This document shows positions 1-5,095 of a stretch of 5,095 bases of DNA, one piece after another (within the stretch, counting starts at the first letter, position 1; every line of letters starts with the position of its first letter). The DNA lies in contig SCUC01000198.1 in NCBI GenBank assembly GCA_004322375.1, positions 1-5,095 of the forward strand, written 5' to 3'. A program made the translations under genes and the position numbers. This DNA comes from Bacteroidota bacterium. Lineage in GTDB: Bacteria; Bacteroidota; Ignavibacteria; UBA10030; SZUA-254. The notes below the pieces were generated by a model, which searched no databases, had not been told where the DNA came from, and was given only the letters and a program-made list of their open reading frames with translations.

Positions 1-2
1 CG

Positions 3-659
3 GCTCATTATATGAATGTGAAAGATATGCCAAATCTCACGAGAGTAATGGAAACACACATCAGCGCATTTCCGAATGATTTTCACATTTATCGGCTGCT
101 TGCACGCACCCTTATTGACCATGGCGATAAAAAAAATCCTAAAATCGAAGAGCTATTCTTACGATGGCTCAACCGCTCTCCGCAAGATACTCTCGCTCAT
201 CAGGAATATGCTGCATACATCATGGAGTTGGGAACCCTCTATTATAAAGGGGGGTTGCTCGATAGCGCTCTCATAAAATTCGAGCAAGCGATTTCCTTAG
301 ACTCGAACTCGTTTATCGCATACAATAATGTCGGGCTGGTGTATCTCCAGCGACGCAACGTTGAGAAGTCGTTGCCAAACTTTCATAAAGCCATTGCCTT
401 GAATCCCGCGTATAGCTTGGCATACTTGAACCTTGCGGGGGTTTATGCACAAACATCAAAACCCGATTCAGCCATTATGACGCTGAATCATCTGATTCAA
501 ATAGACGAATACAACATTGCTGCATACGAAAACTTGAGCAAGGCATATTATCAAAACGGCGAAAAAGAGAAGGCTGTAGAAACGCTAAAAATCGCAGCCC
601 GAATGGGAAGCGCGACGGCAAGGTATCTTCTTACAATGTCGGGAGAAACCTGGGAGTAA
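3..659 (+). CDS. TPR-repeat protein, 5'-truncated (probably the tail of a membrane-TPR protein paralogous to the next gene)
   Basis: The reading frame is open to the left edge (codons for Ala-His-Tyr precede the first ATG at 12), and no Shine-Dalgarno sequence precedes that ATG, so the true start is probably outside the window. Counting from the ATG at 12, about four TPR units are seen at residues 70-100, 101-134, 135-168 and 169-200, with the usual Tyr/Gly/Ala and Pro spacing (for example NNVG at 105-108 and ALNP at 129-132). TPRs form helical scaffolds for protein contacts; no catalytic motif is visible. The visible part aligns with residues 471-646 of the downstream protein: FPND matches FPHD, then 85 residues without a gap to a shared NNVG, then one extra 34-residue repeat here, then matching ends (AARMG against AASLG). 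I infer that the missing N-terminus is a similar polytopic membrane domain. The stop is one base before the next start, so the two are almost certainly co-transcribed. TPR identity is sure; the full architecture is inferred. Confidence 0.85.
   Translation, partial: AHYMNVKDMPNLTRVMETHISAFPNDFHIYRLLARTLIDHGDKKNPKIEELFLRWLNRSPQDTLAHQEYAAYIMELGTLYYKGGLLDSALIKFEQAISLDSNSFIAYNNVGLVYLQRRNVEKSLPNFHKAIALNPAYSLAYLNLAGVYAQTSKPDSAIMTLNHLIQIDEYNIAAYENLSKAYYQNGEKEKAVETLKIAARMGSATARYLLTMSGETWE
652..656 (+). promoter_or_regulatory. Ribosome binding site for the 650-residue membrane-TPR gene
   Basis: GGGAG lies inside the last codons of the upstream TPR gene, four bases before the ATG at 661. It fixes that start and, with the one-base intergenic gap, supports translational coupling of the two TPR genes. 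Confidence 0.6.
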
Positions 660-660
660 G

Positions 661-2613
661 ATGACAAACAAATACCTCGTTGCTTCTATAGTATTTACTC
701 TTCTGCTTGTCGGACTCCATGTTCTTGGTTTCCTGGAGCCAAGCTGCTTGAATTGGGGATTTCATTTCCTCGGCTTTCTCCCCACAGAAATCTTTTTTAT
801 CTATCTCGCTCTCTCTTTTGTTGTAACTCTTTTTGCGATCAAGGGAAAAGGTACTTTCGTTAGTACGCTTGCTTCATTTATGGAGAACGCGCCGTTAAAA
901 TTTCTTGGTATCGCTGTGGTTCTCTTCGTTGCATTATCGTTCCTCCTAAAAATCGAAGCTCCCATGTGGGGCGATGGTTCGTTTATCGTCCGGAATTTTT
1001 CTGAGGCGTTGCGGGGAATTTCTCCGCTCTACCTCCGGAACGAGCCGCTCTCAACACAATACTATTTCCTGTTTGTAACATTATTTCAGACAACGTCGTA
1101 TGCTGCATTTTTACAGGCGTTCTGGATAGCTACGGTAATAACAGGCATCGGGTTTGTCATTGTTGCCTTTTACCTTTCGAGAAACTTGACTGAAGAACCG
1201 CGAAGCAAGCTTCTCATATTTTTGCTCCTATGTTCAGGTCCGTACATGCAGTTGTTTTTCGGGTATGTTGAGACCTACTCGATGGTTGCGCTTTCCGTGA
1301 GCCTGTATGTATTAGTTTCCATTCTCTTTCTAAAAAGAAAAATTTCCTTTGTATGGGTTGCATTAGTTTTTTTCATTCAAGGCGTTTCCCATTACCTGAC
1401 AATGCTGTTTTTTCCTTCATTCATGTTCTTAGCGTATAAGGAGTGGAAAAATAATGGATTGCAGAATGTAACTCTGGGCGCCGGCATCATTGGAGCCGGA
1501 ATCCTCATGACGTTATGGCTTGCCGATTTTAATACCTATGTCCTGGCATCGGCTGCGCCCCACAAGCATTATCTTTCCTTCTCGCCCTCCACAGAACAAT
1601 TTGAAAGCGAATCCCTGGCATATACGTTTTTTTCCTTGTATCATGTTATTGATATTTTCAACATCGTTGTCTTCTTTGCCTCCGGCGGGTTGTTTCTCCT
1701 TGGGATGGCATTGCTTCGCGACAGGTTTTCGCTATGGCAACATCAGCTCACACGTTTTTTTTCAATTGCCCTATTGCCGGTCATTGTGTTTATTTGTTTC
1801 GTAAAATTTGATTTGGGAGCCGCGAAGGATTGGGATGTTATCGCGCCCTTGTTCTCAATGCTTTATGCGTTCGCGGGTTGGGCGTATCTTCAGCGAACCG
1901 AATCGAACCCGACACGGGTATTGAACGTGGTCATCATCATTACAATGCTGAATTCATTGGTCTGGTGTTATTTCAATACATCTGCTGAGGCGGGTGTACA
2001 GCGCACCTATTCCTTGTTAGATAAAAGAAATCTCTCCCAGTTTGGACATTATGCCGCATCACTCCATCTTGCTCAGTATTATCATCAAGTAAAAAATAAC
2101 GCTCCGGTCGCCGGGCTCTGGCAGCAATACTCACGTAAATTTCCACATGATAGACGGGGCTACCTGAACACCATCACCAATATTGAATCTATCTATCACA
2201 ATGATTACGACCGTGTCAACGAAATATACGAAGCATGGTTTAAAGCGGATACAGTTGATTACGCTACCATTGAACAGTATGCTAATTTTTGCATGAAGGC
2301 AGGTAATTATTTCTTTGAGAAGGAAATAATGGAAAAAGCAAAACAATATTACCAGAAGGTATTAATAGTGAACCCGTTCTCCTCCCGCGCGGTCAATAAC
2401 GTAGGAAGCGTGTATGCAATGCAGGATAGCACGTTACAAGCTATCGTGCATTTTCGACGCGCAATCGAATTGGATTCTCTTTATGGCGATGCCTTGTATA
2501 ACCTTGGCGTAGCGTTGGAAACGATTGGTAATAATAACGAAGGAAAAATGTATATTGAACGCGCAGCTTCCTTAGGAAATTCCGCCGCGCAACAAGAGCT
2601 GCAAGGAAAATAA
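661..2613 (+). CDS. Polytopic membrane protein with C-terminal TPR domain (putative GT-C-type glycosyltransferase-like)
   Basis: This 650-residue protein has a hydrophobic region at residues 4-437 with roughly 12-13 membrane segments (for example 4-24, 34-60, 81-97, 150-172, 204-224, 270-289, 328-352, 365-383, 393-409, 419-437). A soluble tail follows, with TPR-like repeats at about 545-645. Notable polar motifs sit in or beside the membrane part: WGDG (103-106) with RN (111-112) in the first large loop, GYVETYS (201-207), SHY (243-245), and DLGAAKDWD (384-392) before a late membrane segment. An acidic residue in the first non-cytoplasmic loop plus many membrane helices is typical of GT-C enzymes, which transfer sugars from lipid-linked donors. 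A GT-C domain joined to TPRs is the layout of eukaryotic TMTC O-mannosyltransferases. That comparison is architectural and no close family is recognised. The ATG at 661 has a good Shine-Dalgarno sequence and is one base after the upstream stop. The tail is homologous to the upstream product. Membrane and TPR parts are secure; the enzymatic role is a hypothesis. It could instead be an oligosaccharide polymerase-like or purely structural membrane protein. Confidence 0.85.
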   Translation: MTNKYLVASIVFTLLLVGLHVLGFLEPSCLNWGFHFLGFLPTEIFFIYLALSFVVTLFAIKGKGTFVSTLASFMENAPLKFLGIAVVLFVALSFLLKIEAPMWGDGSFIVRNFSEALRGISPLYLRNEPLSTQYYFLFVTLFQTTSYAAFLQAFWIATVITGIGFVIVAFYLSRNLTEEPRSKLLIFLLLCSGPYMQLFFGYVETYSMVALSVSLYVLVSILFLKRKISFVWVALVFFIQGVSHYLTMLFFPSFMFLAYKEWKNNGLQNVTLGAGIIGAGILMTLWLADFNTYVLASAAPHKHYLSFSPSTEQFESESLAYTFFSLYHVIDIFNIVVFFASGGLFLLGMALLRDRFSLWQHQLTRFFSIALLPVIVFICFVKFDLGAAKDWDVIAPLFSMLYAFAGWAYLQRTESNPTRVLNVVIIITMLNSLVWCYFNTSAEAGVQRTYSLLDKRNLSQFGHYAASLHLAQYYHQVKNNAPVAGLWQQYSRKFPHDRRGYLNTITNIESIYHNDYDRVNEIYEAWFKADTVDYATIEQYANFCMKAGNYFFEKEIMEKAKQYYQKVLIVNPFSSRAVNNVGSVYAMQDSTLQAIVHFRRAIELDSLYGDALYNLGVALETIGNNNEGKMYIERAASLGNSAAQQELQGK

Positions 2614-2636
2614 TCAACCTCATGTTCTATCTGTAT

Positions 2637-2640
2637 AGGA
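2637..2640 (+). promoter_or_regulatory. Ribosome binding site for the NCS1 transporter gene
   Basis: AGGA lies seven bases before the ATG at 2648, within the 34-base gap after the membrane-TPR gene. It supports that start. The gap holds no hairpin with a T-run, so read-through from the TPR genes is possible. Confidence 0.5.
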
Positions 2641-2647
2641 TGTATTC

Positions 2648-4057
2648 ATGAATATTAATTCTGAACTGGTCGAAATTGATGTCTCGGCAATTGAGAATAG
2701 TTCTCTTATCAACGAGGACATCGCTCCGACAAAAGTTTCGCAGCGCACGTGGAATACCTATCATATTGCCGCGTTGTGGATTGGCATGTCGGTATGCATC
2801 CCGACCTATATGCTTGCCAGCGGGTTAATTGCAGGCGGTATGAACTGGTGGCAGGCAATAGCAACAATCGCTCTCGGTAATTTCATTGTACTCATCCCCA
2901 TGGTGCTGAATGCCCACGCGGGAACGAAGTATGGCATCCCCTTTCCGGTATTGGCGCGAGCCTCGTTTGGCGTTCTCGGTTCCAATGTCCCGGCATTGCT
3001 GCGGGCAATTGTTGCCTGCGGTTGGTTTGGTATTCAGACATGGATTGGTGGACAGGCAATTAACGCGATGATGATTATTCTTGTCCCCTGGTGGGGCGAA
3101 CTTATCATCGGTCCGTGGGTCGGCTTTACGCTTTTCTGGGGGATGAACGTTTATTTCATTGTTAATGGCACGGAATCCATTCGCTGGCTTGAGGCTTTAG
3201 CAGCGCCTTTTTTGCTCCTGATGGGACTTGCCCTCCTTGGCTGGGCGTATGTTCAAGGAGGCGGCTGGGGTCCCGTGCTTTCGCAGCCGAGTAAATTTCA
3301 AACCGCCGGAGAATTTTGGAAATTTTTCGTCCCTTCGCTTACCGGGATGGTCGGCTTTTGGGCGACGCTTTCTCTCAACATCCCGGATTTTTCGCGCTAT
3401 GCAAAAAGCCAGAAGGCTCAAATGCTCGGTCAGGCTTTGGGGCTGCCTCCCACGATGACTCTCTATGCCTTCATCGGCGTTGCCGTTACCTCTGCAACAA
3501 TAGTTATTTTCAAAGAGCCGATTTGGGACCCGGTTGTGCTTCTCTCGAAATTTGACAATCCCATTATCGTATTCCTCGCGATGATTTCCTTGCTGGTCGC
3601 GACGCTCACCACAAATATAGCCGCGAACGTCGTCTCCCCCGCTAATGATTTTGCGAATCTCTTCCCGAAGAAAATCAGCTTCAAAACGGGAGGAATTATT
3701 ACTGCCATTATCGGCATCGTGATGATGCCCTGGAAATTGCTTTCCGATTTTGGCACATATATCTTTGGTTGGCTTATCGGCTATTCAGGATTTCTCGGTC
3801 CCATCGCAGGCGTTCTCATTGCAGATTATTTCTTTGTGCGAAAAATGCAGCTGAACGTGAAAGACCTGTACTTGAGAAAAGGAGAGTATGAGTTTTCGAA
3901 AGGATTTAATATGAAAGCAATGTACTCTCTTCTTGCCGGGGTGATTGTCGCTCTTATCGGATTGCTCGTTGAGCAACTAAGCTTCTTATATGACTATGCC
4001 TGGTTCGTGGGCTTTGGAGTGGCATTTGTGGCGTATGTGGTGATGATGAGGAAATAA
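2648..4057 (+). CDS. NCS1-family nucleobase/hydantoin:cation symporter
   Basis: This 469-residue inner-membrane transporter has the usual NCS1 length and about 12 membrane segments after a polar N-terminal stretch (1-38). Members import cytosine, uracil, allantoin, hydantoins or related rings with Na+ or H+. Family signatures are clear: IPTY (51-54) in helix 1, GWFGIQTW (125-132) in helix 3, LNIPDFSRY (243-251) after helix 6, and TNIAANVVSPANDF (322-335) in helix 8. Compared with the structurally known hydantoin transporter Mhp1, W126 and Q130 match its substrate residues W117 and Q121, N327 matches N318, and A318/T321/T322 match sodium ligands A309/S312/T313, all at the same offset of nine. 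W238 is the likely second aromatic clamp. A sodium-coupled mechanism is therefore plausible. PucI/AllP-type allantoin permeases seem the nearest style, but the substrate cannot be fixed because no purine, pyrimidine or hydantoin catabolic gene is adjacent. It looks intact. GC is higher than in the small genes that follow (58% in the sampled block 3241-3300). Confidence 0.93.
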   Translation: MNINSELVEIDVSAIENSSLINEDIAPTKVSQRTWNTYHIAALWIGMSVCIPTYMLASGLIAGGMNWWQAIATIALGNFIVLIPMVLNAHAGTKYGIPFPVLARASFGVLGSNVPALLRAIVACGWFGIQTWIGGQAINAMMIILVPWWGELIIGPWVGFTLFWGMNVYFIVNGTESIRWLEALAAPFLLLMGLALLGWAYVQGGGWGPVLSQPSKFQTAGEFWKFFVPSLTGMVGFWATLSLNIPDFSRYAKSQKAQMLGQALGLPPTMTLYAFIGVAVTSATIVIFKEPIWDPVVLLSKFDNPIIVFLAMISLLVATLTTNIAANVVSPANDFANLFPKKISFKTGGIITAIIGIVMMPWKLLSDFGTYIFGWLIGYSGFLGPIAGVLIADYFFVRKMQLNVKDLYLRKGEYEFSKGFNMKAMYSLLAGVIVALIGLLVEQLSFLYDYAWFVGFGVAFVAYVVMMRK

Positions 4058-4058
4058 A

Positions 4059-4072
4059 TTCACGTATGTGAA
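4059..4072 (+). promoter_or_regulatory. Palindrome upstream of the toxin-antitoxin-like pair, candidate operator
   Basis: A perfect inverted repeat, TTCAC-GTAT-GTGAA, occupies most of the 23-base gap between the transporter stop and the ATG at 4081. Toxin-antitoxin operons are often autoregulated through short palindromes at this position, so an operator role is possible. The stem is only five base pairs with no following T-run, so it is not a convincing terminator. The 8-mer CGTATGTG inside it (4063-4070) recurs at 4032-4039, 31 bases upstream. Low confidence, since a five-base stem can arise by chance. Confidence 0.3.
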
Positions 4073-4080
4073 AAACAAAA

Positions 4081-4344
4081 ATGAGAACGATAGAAAAAAC
4101 AATCCGGCTTTCTGCCCATGCTGCCAGCTATATTCCAAAACGCGGTTTTACTGTGGAAGAAGTAGAGGAGACTATACGAACCTCAGAATGGGAGCCCGCC
4201 GAATTAAGAAGAGTACAAAGTAAGAAAAACTTCCCTTTTCATAATCTGTGGAACGGACATTATTATGAAACTAAGCAAGTTCATCCTATATTTGTAGAAG
4301 AGGATGAAATTATTGTTATTACAGTATTAACATACTATTTTTAA
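4081..4344 (+). CDS. DUF4258-like small protein, putative toxin of a toxin-antitoxin pair
   Basis: This 87-residue protein has the outline of the DUF4258 family: a His-Ala pair near the N-terminus (H13-A14), an Arg-Gly-Phe (21-23) followed by a helix rich in Val and Glu (24-33), and a C-terminal strand reading VITVLTYYF. DUF4258 proteins are small, predicted to have a RelE/BrnT-like fold, and often sit beside a DUF2283 gene, which suggests a toxin-antitoxin role; the biochemical activity is not settled. The first Arg usual in the HAxxR part is Tyr17 here, a departure worth noting. The next gene, nine bases downstream, is DUF2283-like, which strongly supports the pairing. No clear Shine-Dalgarno sequence is present; the leader is A-rich (4071-4080). 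Base composition is AT-rich (25% GC in the block 4261-4320), unlike the transporter gene, hinting at acquisition by transfer. Family call moderately sure; toxicity inferred. Confidence 0.75.
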   Translation: MRTIEKTIRLSAHAASYIPKRGFTVEEVEETIRTSEWEPAELRRVQSKKNFPFHNLWNGHYYETKQVHPIFVEEDEIIVITVLTYYF

Positions 4345-4353
4345 GAGAACATT

Positions 4354-4587
4354 ATGAAACTCATTTATGACAGGGAAGTTGACGCATTAAGCATTACTTT
4401 TCGCGAGACAACTGTTACTACAAAACATTTAGCAGAAGGTATTTATGCCGACTATGATAGTAAAGGAAACTTAGTCGGTTTAGAAGTATTAGATGCCATT
4501 AAAAGATTCGGAGATAGAGAAACTTTAAGACACCTTGTGATAGAAGGAATTGGTCCATCCACTGAAGAAGAAATGGCAATTCACTAG
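4354..4587 (+). CDS. DUF2283 family protein, putative antitoxin
   Basis: This 77-residue protein carries the DUF2283 pattern: Tyr-Asp at 5-6, Asp-Ala-Leu at 10-12 followed by a strand, a central acidic turn DYDSKGN (33-39), and LVGLEVLDA (40-48). These small beta-rich proteins usually lie next to DUF4258-type genes and are regarded as candidate antitoxins. Here the gene begins nine bases after the DUF4258-like stop, so the two form one transcription unit. Toxin-first order is the less common arrangement among type II modules but is known (for example HigBA and BrnTA). AAGAGA at 4343-4348 is a weak ribosome binding site. The residues after 50 form a charged tail ending TEEEMAIH, somewhat longer than the core domain. 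Sampled GC is about 33-38%, again lower than the upstream transporter. Family call is strong; antitoxin function is inferred from context. Confidence 0.85.
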   Translation: MKLIYDREVDALSITFRETTVTTKHLAEGIYADYDSKGNLVGLEVLDAIKRFGDRETLRHLVIEGIGPSTEEEMAIH

Positions 4588-4626
4588 AAAACGTAATGAG
4601 AGATAACAATTATTCTACCTACAACT

Positions 4627-4845
4627 ATGGTTTGGCAAGAACTAGTTTCTATCAACCCGAATATTTGTCATGGCAAACCATGCATCAAAGAAACAGGCAT
4701 AATGGTTTCTGTCATACGTGACAACATAGCAGCGGGAATTTCCCCGGAAGAGATTTTGAAGAGCTACCCGTCACTAGTGAAAGAAGATATTCAAAATCCT
4801 TTTGCTTACTTAATGGTAAAAAATTTAGAAACCCTGAAAGGGTGA
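4627..4845 (+). CDS. DUF433 family protein (VapB45-like antitoxin type), apparently orphan
   Basis: This 72-residue protein shows the DUF433 layout: an N-terminal strand, INPNICHGKP (9-18), then a winged-helix-like region with V29-I30, AAGISPEEIL (35-44) and YPSLVKEDI (47-55). DUF433 proteins are antitoxins or DNA-binding partners of DUF5615/VapC45 PIN-type toxins, normally encoded immediately downstream. No such toxin is present: the next frame is recQ, 44 bases on. The usual Ile-Arg-Gly-Thr-Arg core reads I20-K21-E22-T23-G24, so both the Gly and the second Arg are lost, and the usual Ala-rich end of the last helix is NPFAY (57-61). This may be a decaying remnant or a diverged solo regulator. 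The start at 4627 is chosen as the only ATG before the conserved part; an in-frame TGA at 4597-4599 limits extension. No Shine-Dalgarno sequence is seen. It lies 39 bases after the DUF2283 gene and may share its transcript. Confidence 0.8.
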   Translation: MVWQELVSINPNICHGKPCIKETGIMVSVIRDNIAAGISPEEILKSYPSLVKEDIQNPFAYLMVKNLETLKG

Positions 4846-4889
4846 CATAATCCTTCTAACCCCAACTCCAATAATCACAATAATTCCAG

Positions 4890-5095
4890 TTGAATTCTCC
4901 TCTCGCTTTCCTCAAACAATACTTCGGTTATACTACTTTCCATCCTCTGCAAGAAGAAATCGTTACCGACCTGCTCAACGATAAGGATGTCTTTGTCTTA
5001 ATGCCGACTGGCGGTGGAAAATCGTTGTGCTACCAGTTGCCGGCAATTATGAAAGAGGGGGTTACGGTGGTTATATCACCACTCATCAATGCGCT
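4890..5095 (+). CDS. recQ: RecQ-family ATP-dependent DNA helicase, N-terminal part (runs off right edge)
   Basis: Translation from a TTG at 4890 gives 68 residues before the window ends. They carry the RecQ N-terminal signature: the motif 0 region FGYTTFHPLQEE (12-23), Walker A MPTGGGKSLCYQLPA (39-53), and motif Ia VVISPLINAL (59-68). RecQ unwinds DNA 3' to 5' using ATP and acts in recombination and replication-fork repair in the cytoplasm. The TTG start is chosen because an in-frame TAA lies at 4881-4883 and there is no ATG before motif 0; the first in-frame ATG falls at the edge of Walker A, which would delete motif 0. No clear Shine-Dalgarno sequence precedes it. Motif Ia is usually SPLIALM or SPLISLM, so Asn in SPLINAL is a small variation. 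The family is certain from the Walker A context; the ATPase DEAH box, zinc and HRDC regions are beyond the window. Confidence 0.93.
   Translation, partial: MNSPLAFLKQYFGYTTFHPLQEEIVTDLLNDKDVFVLMPTGGGKSLCYQLPAIMKEGVTVVISPLINA

Noticed and set aside
12..14. ATG at 12 as the true start of the first TPR gene
   Set aside because: The frame stays open to the left edge, there is no ribosome binding site, and homology to the downstream protein continues through the codons before it (Ala-His-Tyr against Ala-Gln-Tyr).
2131..2623. Minus-strand open frames opposite the TPR tail
   Set aside because: They lie opposite a coding region with clear TPR homology and have no recognisable domain or start signal.
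3197..3756. Open frames on the minus strand and in other + frames inside the transporter gene
   Set aside because: They overlap a strongly conserved transporter frame, show no recognisable family and are explained as shadows of its codon bias.
4602..4611. GATAACAATT, matching part of the E. coli lac operator
   Set aside because: Only a ten-base half match with no symmetric partner and no lac-type genes; treated as chance.
4831..4843. Inverted repeat ACCCT-GAA-AGGGT at the end of the DUF433 gene
   Set aside because: The stem is only five base pairs, overlaps the last codons and is not followed by a T-run, so it does not support a terminator call.
4824..4851. Possible recQ promoter: TTTAGA (4824-4829) and CATAAT (4846-4851) with a 16-base spacer
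   Set aside because: The -10 match is fair but the -35 match is four of six and common in AT-rich DNA; the host's promoter consensus is unknown.

Overview
The window is ordinary protein-coding bacterial DNA with every gene on the + strand and tight packing. No rRNA, tRNA, CRISPR array or insertion sequence is visible. The host is probably a Gram-negative bacterium of moderate GC. The TPR/membrane-protein style, A-rich leaders on some genes and a TTG start are compatible with the Bacteroidota/Ignavibacteria neighbourhood, but this taxonomic guess is weak.

Left part (1-2613): two adjacent TPR genes one base apart. The first is cut by the window's left edge and only its C-terminal part is seen. 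The second is a 650-residue protein with about a dozen membrane segments and a C-terminal TPR tail. The visible part of the first gene aligns with the tail of the second at constant register, apart from one extra 34-residue repeat. The two are therefore tandem paralogues, and the missing N-terminus of the first is probably also a membrane domain. The layout (polytopic GT-C-like membrane domain plus TPR tail) resembles TPR-bearing glycosyltransferases such as eukaryotic TMTC proteins, but the function is not established.

Middle (2648-4057): a full-length NCS1-family nucleobase/hydantoin:cation symporter. Residues matching the Mhp1 substrate and sodium sites are present. No catabolic gene lies beside it to reveal the substrate.

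Right part (4081-4845): three small AT-rich genes. The first two are a DUF4258-like and DUF2283-like pair, an arrangement typical of a putative toxin-antitoxin module, with a short palindrome just upstream. The third is a DUF433 (VapB45-like) antitoxin-type protein with an altered core motif and no visible toxin partner. This looks like a small accessory island between the transporter and a housekeeping helicase.

Right edge (4890-5095): the start of a RecQ-family DNA helicase with a TTG start, running off the window.

The best candidates for something under-described are the tandem membrane-TPR pair and the toxin-antitoxin cluster with its orphan, divergent DUF433 gene. Neither can be called a new system from sequence alone.
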